DNA from: DATARH01 sp050246595
GTDB lineage: Bacteria > Pseudomonadota > Alphaproteobacteria > ATCC43930 > CGMCC-115725
Direction: 5' to 3'
Assembly: GCA_050246595.1 (NCBI GenBank)
Contig: JBFWVT010000132.1
Coordinates: 1 to 6,495, forward strand
DNA: 6,495 nucleotides
This document shows positions 1 to 6,393 of this stretch, one piece after another. The position numbers and the translations under genes are program-made. The number at the start of each line of letters is the position of its first letter. Within the stretch, counting starts at the first letter, position 1. The notes beneath the pieces are model-generated. The model was not told where the DNA came from. It did no database searches and saw only the letters and a program-made list of their open reading frames with translations.

Positions 1-30
1 TCGCAAATCCTGTGAATAGGGTCTGGGCAT
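1..30 (-). CDS. IS630-family transposase, N-terminal fragment (partial)
   Basis: Only ten codons are visible, reading M-P-R-P-Y-S-Q-D-L-R. This closely matches the characteristic opening of IS630-family transposases (M-A/P-R-P-x-S-x-D-L-R), which continues into a helix-turn-helix DNA-binding domain and then a DDE/D catalytic domain that would lie outside the window. A purine-rich GGGGGGCGGAGG lies about ten bases upstream of the ATG and could serve as the ribosome-binding site. An in-frame ATG occurs ten codons further upstream, but the family start and the binding site favour position 30. Whether the transposase is intact cannot be judged. It is transcribed in the same direction as the gene it interrupts. 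Confidence 0.75.
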   Translation of the reverse strand, partial: MPRPYSQDLR

Positions 31-126
31 GCGTGCTGGCCTCCGCCCCCCAGCCAGCATCTTGCGCAGAGATCCCCGCGCTTGGAAATCTTCAGCCTCG
101 CTTCAACCTAAAACGATCAGGCTCTA
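1..126 (-). mobile_element. End of an IS630-family insertion sequence (5' end, runs off the window)
   Basis: The element enters from the left edge and ends at a TA dinucleotide (125-126) inside the tetranucleotide CTAG (124-127), the target type described for IS630/Tc1-like elements, which duplicate TA. Reading inward on the minus strand, the end begins TAGAGCCTGATCGTTTTAGG, which I recall as the terminal sequence of IS630-type elements in alphaproteobacteria. About 95 bp of leader separate this end from the transposase start codon at position 30. The permease reading frame loses family similarity exactly at this boundary. The other end and its TA copy lie outside the window. The assignment rests on the combination of boundary, target and transposase N terminus; the exact inverted-repeat length cannot be seen. 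Confidence 0.82.
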
Positions 127-718
127 GGATCAGCATCAGTGGAACGGTCATCCCGCCGAGAAGCGAACAGCCGTTCAGCACGGCTTTCGGTATGTCGATC
201 CCGGTCAGCTGCACCAGGACGCCGCCGATTATCGCGTAAATTAGCGGGCTGCGAACGACCGCCTTCCAGTTCGCGACGCCGGCGGCGTAGGCCTGGACAA
301 CCGTGCAGTTGAAGATCTGCGAGCCTGCGGCAAAGGCGATGGCATGGCTCAGCCCGATATCGCCGAACGCGTACAGGGCGACCGGGTAGCCGACAAAGGC
401 GCCGTTCCCCCAGGTAAGCGAGGGTACGTATGTACGCAGCCGCAGCCCATAGCAATACAACACACCCGCGCCGAGAACCCCGAGCAGAGCCAGCGACAAC
501 ACTCCGGCACCCGCCATTTTCGCGAACTCGGTCCACGGCACGACGGACCGGGCCAGCGTCCCGAAAACGAGAGCGGGCATCGCGAAGTCGATTGCCAGCG
601 TCGTCAAGGTATCGACCTCGACGCGACGACCGGTTCGCACCAGCGCATAGCCGATCGCGACCGCTGCGGTGATCGGAAGGATGGTTGCGACCACAACCCC
701 GACAATTTCGATAGGCAT
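92..718 (-). pseudogene. AEC-family (auxin efflux carrier type) permease, 3' end lost to IS630 insertion
   Basis: The product is a hydrophobic inner-membrane protein of the AEC family, whose members export or import organic anions such as malate, or amino acids. The start is ATG at 718, preceded by GGAAGG; a GTG six bases upstream overlaps that site and is less likely. About seven hydrophobic segments are visible, starting near residues 5-25, with the family-like stretches A-M-P-A-L-V-F near residue 46 and G-G-M-T-V-P-L-M-L-I-L near the end. AEC proteins normally have about 310 residues and ten segments; here similarity stops after roughly 197 residues at the IS630 end (125-126), and the last eleven codons are insertion-sequence DNA. 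The gene starts 26 bp after the stop of the dehydrogenase gene, so the two were probably co-transcribed. A malate-like carboxylate is a plausible substrate given that neighbour, but this is inference. Confidence 0.88.
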
Positions 719-744
719 TTGCACCTTCCGCTAAAGACAGTTGC

Positions 745-1813
745 CTAGGCCATAGCGGCCGACACGGCGCGGCTGCCCGGCTCCGCCCGAACTGATGTCT
801 CGTCGGCAAGGCCTCCCCGCCGGCGCAACTCGCGCATCAGCTCGGCCGGAACCGGAATGCCGGTCATGGCAAGTCGCGCGCGGCTCTTAAGACGGCGGTC
901 GCCCGGCAGGCGCACTCCTTCTTCGGCGAGAAAAGTGGAGCACAGCGCTTGCAGCCGCGCCGGGAACTGGTCCCCGCCAAGGCACCGTGGATCGACGGCT
1001 ATGATCAGCTGCCCGCCCGAAAACGGCGGCCCGTCGAGTTGGAAATACGACGTGTTCTGATGCGAGAATAAGGCCCCCGGCAAAGCGCTCGCCAAGAGCT
1101 CCAGCGCGAAAGCAAGGGCGGCCCCTTTGTTGCCGCCGATAGCGAGAAGGGTGCCCTGCATTGCCGCAGCGGCGTCGGTTGTAGGTCGGCCGTCCGGCCC
1201 GAGCGCCCAGTCGCCTGGAATCGTCTCGCCACGCGCCGCCGCAGCGGCGAGACGTCCGCGTGCTACGAGGCTCGTCGAAAGGTCGACGACAAGCGGACAA
1301 GCCTCGTTCCGCGGAAAGCTGAAGGCGATCGGGTTGGTTCCGAGCAGCGCCTTCCGGCCGCCAGGACCTGCAAGCACAGGCCCGGAATTGGCCGTCATCA
1401 GCGCCACCAAGCCGCGCTTCGCAAAGATCCTCGACCGGGTGGCCGAGCGCGCCGGCGTGATGCGAGCGGGTGATCCCGACGCAGGCTATCCCGTTACGGG
1501 GCGCAAGCTCGGCGGCGGCTTCGACTGCTTCCCTGATCGCAGGGAACGCAAATCCGTGTGCCGCATCGACGAGAGCGGCTGCCGCCGCCGAAAACTGGAC
1601 GCGCGGCAAGACCCGCCCGTCCACCCGGCCGCGGCGGACATGTTCGGCATAGTAGGGGAGGCGCGACACGCCGTGCGACGCGATGCCGTCGAGATCGGCC
1701 CGAACCAGGGCTTCGGCAACAATGGCCGCGACCTTGCGGCTGGTGCCGGCGGCGCGCAAAACCTCAACGGAAAGTTCCTCAAGCTCTCGGACGGCAACGA
1801 ATTCGATACTCAT
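745..1813 (-). pseudogene. Ldh2 (malate/L-lactate dehydrogenase type) oxidoreductase, frameshifted
   Basis: This is a full-length member (about 356 codons when joined) of the Ldh2 family of soluble NAD(P)H-dependent 2-oxoacid or cyclic-imine reductases, including malate, lactate and ureidoglycolate dehydrogenases and delta1-piperideine-2-carboxylate reductase. The N-terminal frame shows A-S-H-G-V-S-R-L-P-Y-Y (residues 46-55) and S-H-H-A-G (117-121). The second frame shows L-G-T-N-P-I-A-F, V-V-D-L-S-T-S, T-T-D-A-A-A-A and G-G-N-K-G-A-A-L, where G-G-x-K-G-x-x-L is typical. Homology leaves one frame after V-E-D-L-C-E-A and resumes in the next with L-V-A-L-M-T-A-N; one extra base within 1409-1417 explains this. 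The ATG at 1813 has AGGGA eight bases upstream; a TTG two codons earlier is less likely. Without a compensating mechanism the enzyme is dead, though a sequencing error cannot be excluded. Its exact substrate cannot be read from sequence. Confidence 0.9.
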
Positions 1814-1831
1814 CTGCAATTTCCCTTTGAA

Positions 1832-2092
1832 TCAGGCAAGCGACGGCAAAGCGAGACGCGGCCATTTTGAGCGCGTCACCGGCCGGGTCGGCTGCATCCA
1901 GGAATTCACGATCATGTCGGACGACATGTCGGGAACGGCGGTCGGCCGCTCGATCTTGCTTGTTGTTCGGAAGCGGATGCGCCGCCTCGCATCAAGCAGT
2001 CGGTTCAAGAATGAAGTCAATTTGGAGTCGGCCGGGTTTTCGGTCCCGATTGGGGACGTTCCGTTCGCGGCCAGGGCGTCGGCATTGAGCAT
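1832..2092 (-). CDS. Hypothetical protein (86 aa), possible first gene of the minus-strand operon
   Basis: I do not recognise this protein. It is an 86-residue reading frame beginning M-L-N-A-D-A-L-A-A-N, basic in its middle (R-R-R-I-R-F-R near residues 36-42), with no signal peptide, no clear membrane segment and no motif I can name. Support for coding comes from position: the ATG at 2092 has GAGGGG/AAGG just upstream, its stop lies 18 bp before the dehydrogenase start, and third codon positions are mostly G or C. It could instead be the remnant of a larger gene or a chance frame in a GC-rich leader. Overlapping plus-strand frames look no better. Confidence 0.3.
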   Translation of the reverse strand: MLNADALAANGTSPIGTENPADSKLTSFLNRLLDARRRIRFRTTSKIERPTAVPDMSSDMIVNSWMQPTRPVTRSKWPRLALPSLA

Positions 2093-2153
2093 CACCTTTT
2101 CCCCTCAAGGACGCAACTTTCCGTCCCGCCGCTCGGCCGCGTCGCGGTTGTTA

Positions 2154-2173
2154 GTTACATCCGGTTACATTCG
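2154..2173 (+). promoter_or_regulatory. Tandem 10-mer direct repeat GTTACATYCG
   Basis: GTTACATCCG (2154-2163) is followed without a gap by GTTACATTCG (2164-2173), nine of ten bases identical. Head-to-tail repeats one helical turn apart are the usual arrangement for OmpR/PhoB-type response regulators. The pair sits in the divergent intergenic region upstream of the LuxR-type gene and of the minus-strand operon, so either could be the target. No partner regulator is visible in the window. The function is inferred from geometry only. Confidence 0.35.
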
Positions 2174-2191
2174 CGAAGGGAGGCTAGATGA

Positions 2192-2277
2192 CACCCGAAA
2201 GGGTGGCATCACCCATTCGGGGGAGAGTGCACAAAAAATTTTCAGGCGAGAATATCGGCCTCTCACCCGTTCGGGTG
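2192..2277 (+). promoter_or_regulatory. Cluster of three CACCC-N4-GGGTG palindromes upstream of the LuxR-type gene
   Basis: Site 1 is CACCC-GAAA-GGGTG (2192-2205), site 2 is CACCC-ATTC-GGGGG (2210-2223, one mismatch in the right arm) and site 3 is CACCC-GTTC-GGGTG (2264-2277). In site 3 the arms extend to TCACCC/GGGTGA, and site 2 shares its left-hand T and right-hand A. Centres are 18 and 54 bp apart, and an A/T-rich stretch (2231-2243) lies between sites 2 and 3, where a promoter core could sit. Dimeric helix-turn-helix regulators bind palindromes of this size, so these may be operators for the LuxR-type protein encoded 67 bp downstream (autoregulation) or for another factor. As RNA, each would also fold as a five-base-pair stem with a four-base loop (GAAA in site 1). 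The repeat is seen directly; its role is inference. Confidence 0.5.
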
Positions 2278-2343
2278 ATGCGGTTGCGCAAACAGCGAGT
2301 TACCGGCTTCTCGTGAATAAACAAGAAGAACACGGAGGATGAT

Positions 2344-2913
2344 ATGAGCGTCGGAACCGCCGTGCTCCTCGTCGACGATCAGGGCCGGCCGCTGTTCGGA
2401 AACCGCGAAGCACTCGCGAAGATGCCGGCCGATCCGTACCGCCAAGAACCGGATCGCGAGCTGTTGCACCAGGAGGTGCGCTCGCTTGTTACGGCCGCTG
2501 TCGCCGCGGCGAATGCCGGCGGCGTCCAGTGCGCGACCGCCCCCGCCCTGTCAAAACGGGAGAGGCCGCAGCCGCTCGGTGTTGTCGTCTGTCCGATGCA
2601 GCCCCTTGGAAGCGGCGCCTCGGGTGGCACGGCAGCTCTGGTGATCGCCGCCCCGTGCGACAGGTGGACCGCCTTTCCGCCGGAGGACTTGGCGCAGCCA
2701 TATTGTCTGACCCGAGCCGAAGCCGAGCTTCTGGCGGCGTTGATCGCCGGCGAGACGCTCGGCGACTATTGCGAGCGGGCGGGCATCGGCATGAATACGG
2801 CGAAAACCCACCTGCGACAGATCTTCGCGAAAACGCATACGAACCGCCAGATCGACGCAGTGCGCATTGTGCTGACGAATCCGCTCATGCGCTTACGTCA
2901 GCTCTTCGGTTGA
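2344..2913 (+). CDS. LuxR/GerE-type helix-turn-helix transcriptional regulator (short form)
   Basis: This cytoplasmic DNA-binding protein has 189 residues. The C-terminal GerE-type helix-turn-helix spans about residues 122-177: L-T-R-A-E-A-E-L-L-A-A-L-I-A-G opens it, and M-N-T-A-K-T-H-L-R-Q-I-F-A-K-T (150-164) covers the recognition helix. The N-terminal third, with V-L-L-V-D-D-Q-G-R-P-L-F-G-N (7-20), resembles the PAS-like sensor segment that precedes this domain in alphaproteobacterial regulators of about 350-380 residues; the first half of that longer architecture is absent. The ATG at 2344 has a strong GGAGG seven bases upstream, so the short form is translatable as it stands. No acceptor-aspartate receiver domain and no acyl-homoserine-lactone domain are apparent. 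Three palindromes lie just upstream and may be its own operators. The signal and targets are unknown. It could be a natural short regulator or a 5'-truncated gene that kept a start site. Confidence 0.85.
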   Translation: MSVGTAVLLVDDQGRPLFGNREALAKMPADPYRQEPDRELLHQEVRSLVTAAVAAANAGGVQCATAPALSKRERPQPLGVVVCPMQPLGSGASGGTAALVIAAPCDRWTAFPPEDLAQPYCLTRAEAELLAALIAGETLGDYCERAGIGMNTAKTHLRQIFAKTHTNRQIDAVRIVLTNPLMRLRQLFG

Positions 2914-3318
2914 CGCGGCACATACAAACCGCCTGAGGGATGACACACGCAAGAGCTTTCTGCGCGAGCGCACACCCTGGCGCGGCCCGACTGCGACTCA
3001 GGATCAGGCCGCCAGCGTCAATCCTCATCCATTCTGTCAAGCCGCTCAATCCTAAACTTGAAAGTAGCCGCTATCGGCGCGTCTCGCCCATTCCCTTGCG
3101 TCCCAGCAGGGGTCGGCTAACTGAACCAGCACCGGCCATTCAGCCTGGACGACGGGATCGGGCCTTCATGCTCGGTAACCACCGTCCTGCATTCGCGGGG
3201 TGAGCGTTTGGGAAGGCGGCTGCAAAAACTCAATCCCGGGCGGCGGCGATGGTGGTCTGGCCGCCATGGGATCCTCGCATTCGGATGCGGCGCGGCAACG
3301 CCGCAAGGGAGGGATGAT
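2914..3318 (+). other. Intergenic stretch without a recognisable gene
   Basis: I see no supported gene in these 405 bp on either strand. An 87-codon plus-strand frame at 2940-3203 lacks a ribosome-binding site and any recognisable motif. No clear rho-independent terminator follows the regulator's stop. Just before the next gene, GCGGC-AAC-GCCGC (3292-3304) can form a small hairpin immediately ahead of the AAGGGAGGG ribosome-binding site at 3305-3313. The stretch may contain worn remnants of older genes, given the decay on both sides, but nothing identifiable remains. Confidence 0.5.
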
Positions 3319-3560
3319 GTGAGCAATGGCGAATTCCACAAAGTGTGGATGGAGCAGTGCGAGGCCTGTTCAAGCCCGAGAAGTTGCAGACCCACATCGC
3401 CCGGATTGAGCACGAACGGGCAGTGCAGGAGGCCCTTTCGGCCGAAACCAAAGAAGAGGACGACCCGTTCCGCGAAAGTCCGGAGGCGGCCGCGGAGCGC
3501 GATCGGCAGTTTTCCACAATTAAGGAATTGTTGACCGCGGCGGAGCTCGGCACTTCGTGA
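3319..3560 (+). pseudogene. Conserved small protein paired with recD2, internal deletion with frame change
   Basis: The frame opens at GTG 3319, five bases after GGGAGGG, with V-S-N-G-E-F-H-K-V-W-M-E-Q-C-E-A. This matches the N terminus of an uncharacterised alphaproteobacterial family (about 150 residues, from memory) encoded directly upstream of RecD2-type helicases. The C-terminal half continues in another frame: V-R-G-L-F-K-P-E-K-L-Q-T-H-I-A-R-I-E, then D-D-P-F-R-E-S-P and I-K-E-L-L-T-A-A-E-L-G-T-S, the family ending. The middle, roughly 70 residues, is missing, and the join lies within 3357-3368. An ATG at 3345 could in principle start a 71-residue C-terminal piece, but it has no good ribosome-binding site and I regard it as a remnant. 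The stop (3558-3560) overlaps the helicase GTG (3557). The family's biochemical role is unknown to me; synteny suggests work with the helicase. Confidence 0.82.
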
Positions 3561-5228
3561 ACGGCGAGCCGAAACCACAGTCGGGTTCGCCGGCACAAGA
3601 GGTGCGGGCGGGCCTCATCGAACGGGTCACCTATCACAACGCCGAGAACGGCTTCTGCGTTCTGCGCGTCAAAGCGCGGGGGCACCGCGATCTTGTGACT
3701 ACGGTCGGGCACGCCGCGACGATCTCGGCCGGCGAGTGGATCACCGCTTCGGGCGAATGGGTCAACGACCGCACCCACGGCCAGCAGTTCAAGGCCCGCT
3801 TTCTGCGCAGCTCGGCCCCGACCTCGACCGACGGCATCGAGAAGTATCTCGCCTCCGGCATGATCCGCGGCATCGGCCCGGTCTAAGCCAAGAAGCTCGT
3901 CAAAGCATTCAGCGCGCCGTAATCGCGGACACGGTCGGCGAGCAGAGCTGCATCTTCCTCACGGGGCTATATCGGGCCGAGCAGGTCAAGGCGCTGTCAT
4001 GGATCGAAGGCAAGACCGGCCTGTCGCTGGCCCAGAGCCAGGCCACCGCGATCCGGCTGGCACTGGCATCAAAGGTGCTCGTTATTACGGGCGGGTCGGG
4101 GGTCGGCAAGACAACGATCGTCAACGCGATCTTGCGCGTCCTATCCGCCAAGGGCATCAGCTTGCTGCTGTGCGCTCCGACCGGAAGGGCTGCCAAGCGC
4201 ATGACCGAAGCGACCGGCTTCGAGGCCAGGACCATTCACCCGCTGCTCGAAATCGACCCGAAGACGGACGACTTCAAACGCGGCGACGACAATCCGCTCG
4301 ACTGCGACCTGCTGGTCGTCGACGAAACCTCGATGGTCGATGTCATGCTGATGCAGGCGCTGGTGCGGGCCGTTCCCGACCATGCCGCGCTGCTGATCGT
4401 CGGCGACATCGACCAGCTGCCCTCGGTCGGCCCGGGTCAGGTCCTGGCCGACATCATCGGTTCCGGTGCTGTTCCGGTCGTGCGGCTGACCGGGATCTTC
4501 CGCCAGGCTGCCGGGAGCCGGATCATCATCAATGCGCACCGGATCAACCGGGGCTTGTTGCCCGACCTGAGCAGACCTGAGAGCGACAGCGACTTCTGTT
4601 TCGTGCCGGCGGACGATTCCGAAACCGCGGTGGCGCGTATTGTCGAATTGGTCCAGACACGCATTCCCCGCCGCTTCGACCTCGATCCGATCCGCGACAT
4701 TCAGGTGCTGTGCCCGATGAACCGCGGCGGCGTTGGCGCCCGCTCGCTGAGTATCGAGCTACAGACGGCTCTGAATCCAGCCGGGGAGAACAAGGTCCAG
4801 CGTTTCGGGTGGACCTTCGCTCCGGGCGACAAGGTCATGCAGATCGAGAACGATTACGAGAAGGAGGTCTATAACGGCGACATCGGCTACATCGATGGAA
4901 TCGATCCCGAAGCCGGCGAGCTGGCTGCCAGCTTCGACGGCCGCGCGGCCATCTATGGATTTGGCGAACTCGACACGCTGGTGCCGGCCTATGCGGCGAC
5001 GATCCACAAGAGCCAGGGGTCGGAATATCCCGCAATCGTGATCCCTGTACTGACGCAGCATTATGTCATGCTGCAGCGCAACCTGCTCTATACCGGCGTG
5101 ATGCGAGGCAAGCGGCTGGTCGTGTTGGTCGGCCAGAAAAGGCCATCGCGATAGCCGTACACAACGTCTCAGGGCGGCGACGGTGGTCCAAGTTGAAGGA
5201 GTGGCTGGCAGGACCGATGCAGAGATAA
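3557..5228 (+). pseudogene. recD2: RecD2-type ATP-dependent 5'-3' DNA helicase, multiply disrupted
   Basis: RecD2 helicases are superfamily 1B motors acting in DNA repair without RecBC. The N-terminal domain is clear (I-E-R-V-T-Y-H-N-A-E-N-G-F-C-V-L-R-V-K) up to R-G-I-G-P-V, where TAA (3884-3886) replaces the expected Tyr codon. After A-K-K-L-V-K-A-F the frame changes near 3909-3917 and about 110-120 residues, including the helix-hairpin-helix region, are missing. The motor follows: Walker A G-G-S-G-V-G-K-T-T (4090-4116), D-E-T-S-M (4321-4335), G-D-I-D-Q-L-P-S-V-G, F-R-Q-A, T-I-H-K-S-Q-G-S-E-Y-P and Y-T-G-V-M-R-G (5089-5109). Another roughly 25 residues are lost in frame near 3982-3990. One A missing from the run at 5137-5140 ends the frame at 5154; the native end (W-S-K-L-K-E-W-L-A) continues in the next frame to TAA 5228. 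About 557 codons remain of roughly 730. The Ser in Walker A and the Met in the last motif replace usual Pro and Thr. It is surely non-functional as a whole. Confidence 0.93.
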
Positions 5229-5286
5229 GAGAAAGGCTCATCCCTGCACAAAACCGAACAGCCGGTACGCGCGCCGACTTTTCCGC

Positions 5287-5300
5287 ACCCGCCGGCGGGT
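5287..5300. promoter_or_regulatory. 14-bp perfect palindrome upstream of the dioxygenase gene
   Basis: ACCCGCCGGCGGGT is a perfect inverted repeat followed by TTATCC. It lies 43 bp upstream of the dioxygenase start and 59 bp after the native end of the helicase. It could be an operator for the dioxygenase promoter or a weak hairpin terminator for the helicase transcript; the T run is too short to be convincing. In GC-rich DNA such a palindrome may also be chance. Confidence 0.25.
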
Positions 5301-5342
5301 TTATCCTCTCGCATCGCAGCGGCAGCAAGCCAGGAGGTCCGT

Positions 5343-6194
5343 ATGTTGGCCCGGTCCCAGGTCGCGCAATACCGCTATGACGGCTACCTGTTCCCGTTCC
5401 CGGCGCTGTCGCCCGAGGAGCTGGCCGAATGCAACACAGGCTTGGCGCGCTACGAGGCCTGGCTTGGCAAGCCGGTCAACCAGGCGGACCGGCGCTGGCG
5501 GTCGGCCGGCTACGTGATGCTGCCCTGGCTCGATGCGCTGGTGCGGCACAAGCGCATTCTCGACGTGGTCGAGGACCTGATCGGGCCCGATATCCTCGTC
5601 TACACCGCCACCTTTTTCATCAAGGAGGCGAACAGCCCGACCTTCGCCGCATGGCACCAGGACGCGACCTATTTCGGCCTGACCCCGCACGAGCACGTCA
5701 CCGCCTGGGTGGCGTTGAGCGAGGCCAGCGCCGAGGCCGGTTGCATGGAAGTGCTGTCGTCCCGCGGCAATCCGCGCCAGATGCGTCATGCGGCACTGGG
5801 GCTGGCAAACAGCATCAACGGCGGCGGCCAGGCGATCGTCGATGGGATCGACGAGGCAGGCGGGACGATGATGGCGCTGCCGGCGGGCAGCTTTTCGCTG
5901 CATCATACGCTGTGCCGGCACCGCTCGGCGCCGAACCGGGTGGACCATCGCCGTGTCGGCATCGGCATCAGCTACATCCCGGCGCATTGCCGGTTGACCG
6001 GCAGCGTGCGGATGTGCGCCCGTCTGGTCCGGGGAAGCGACAGGGGCGGCCATTTCGATCTGATCCCGGCGCCCGAAGGCGAATTCCATCCGGCCGCCCT
6101 GACGCGCCACGAGACGGTTTACCGGCGCTATCGCGAGAACTACGCCGAACAGATCGTCGCCCACGACCGCGAATTCACGACGGCTCCGGCCTGA
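5343..6194 (+). CDS. Phytanoyl-CoA dioxygenase (PhyH) family Fe(II)/2-oxoglutarate-dependent oxygenase
   Basis: This soluble 283-residue protein belongs to the PhyH branch of non-haem iron oxygenases, which couple oxidative decarboxylation of 2-oxoglutarate to hydroxylation of a substrate. The iron-binding H-x-D is W-H-Q-D-A-T-Y-F (His105 and Asp107), followed by a double-stranded beta-helix segment T-A-W-V-A-L-S-E-A. The distal histidine is most likely His193 in R-H-R-S-A-P-N-R, and Arg203 or Arg204 is placed to bind the 2-oxoglutarate carboxylate. There is no signal peptide. The ATG at 5343 has AGGAGG six bases upstream. Length and all catalytic positions are normal, so unlike its left neighbours it appears intact. 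Family members hydroxylate varied small molecules (acyl-CoA, ectoine, natural-product intermediates), so the substrate is unknown. The following flavin monooxygenase suggests joint oxidation of one compound. Some near-site residues (Cys191, Val200, His202) differ from what I recall in relatives. Confidence 0.92.
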   Translation: MLARSQVAQYRYDGYLFPFPALSPEELAECNTGLARYEAWLGKPVNQADRRWRSAGYVMLPWLDALVRHKRILDVVEDLIGPDILVYTATFFIKEANSPTFAAWHQDATYFGLTPHEHVTAWVALSEASAEAGCMEVLSSRGNPRQMRHAALGLANSINGGGQAIVDGIDEAGGTMMALPAGSFSLHHTLCRHRSAPNRVDHRRVGIGISYIPAHCRLTGSVRMCARLVRGSDRGGHFDLIPAPEGEFHPAALTRHETVYRRYRENYAEQIVAHDREFTTAPA

Positions 6195-6393
6195 ACATGC
6201 ATCACGCGCCCCTGCTATCGTCGCCTCGATTTACTTCGCTGGCCTCTCATGCCGACGTGGGTGGTGCCTGTATCGGGTGGGTATATCATCCATCCGGTGC
6301 TTGGACTCCCCATTCAGGGACGTCTGCATCGCGGCATCCCTCGATAAAGCGGGGTCATACAAAGATCGACAGCGTATAGCCCGGGGAGACACC

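Noticed and set aside
1127..1870. 247-codon plus-strand frame opposite the Ldh2 gene
   Set aside because: Antisense to clear Ldh2-family motifs and with no domain of its own.
2192..2277. The repeated palindromes as a CRISPR array
   Set aside because: Only three 14-bp units with unequal spacing, and no conserved long repeat or cas genes; operator or RNA-hairpin readings fit better.
2940..3203. 87-codon plus-strand frame after the regulator
   Set aside because: No ribosome-binding site and no recognisable motif; P/R-rich composition as expected for random GC-rich DNA.
3230..3778. 182-codon minus-strand frame across the small gene and the recD2 start
   Set aside because: It lies opposite two recognisable families and shows no motif.
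5131..5160. Programmed frameshifting at the AAAA run near the end of recD2
   Set aside because: The expected family sequence is explained by loss of one A, no stimulatory hairpin is obvious, and the gene is already dead from upstream lesions.
5301..6164. Long minus-strand open frame (287 codons) opposite the dioxygenase gene
   Set aside because: It is antisense to a gene with clear catalytic motifs, shows low-complexity H/R/D/Q-rich composition typical of GC-rich shadow frames, and has no recognisable domain.
5429..6379. 316-codon plus-strand frame overlapping the dioxygenase gene
   Set aside because: Arg/Gly/Asp-rich composition of a shifted frame, no motif; the overlapping frame carries the dioxygenase motifs.
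6195..6393. Possible promoter or operator between the dioxygenase and the flavin monooxygenase
   Set aside because: No convincing -35/-10 pair, palindrome or terminator is visible in these 199 bp; TTGGAC at 6301-6306 lacks a matching -10.
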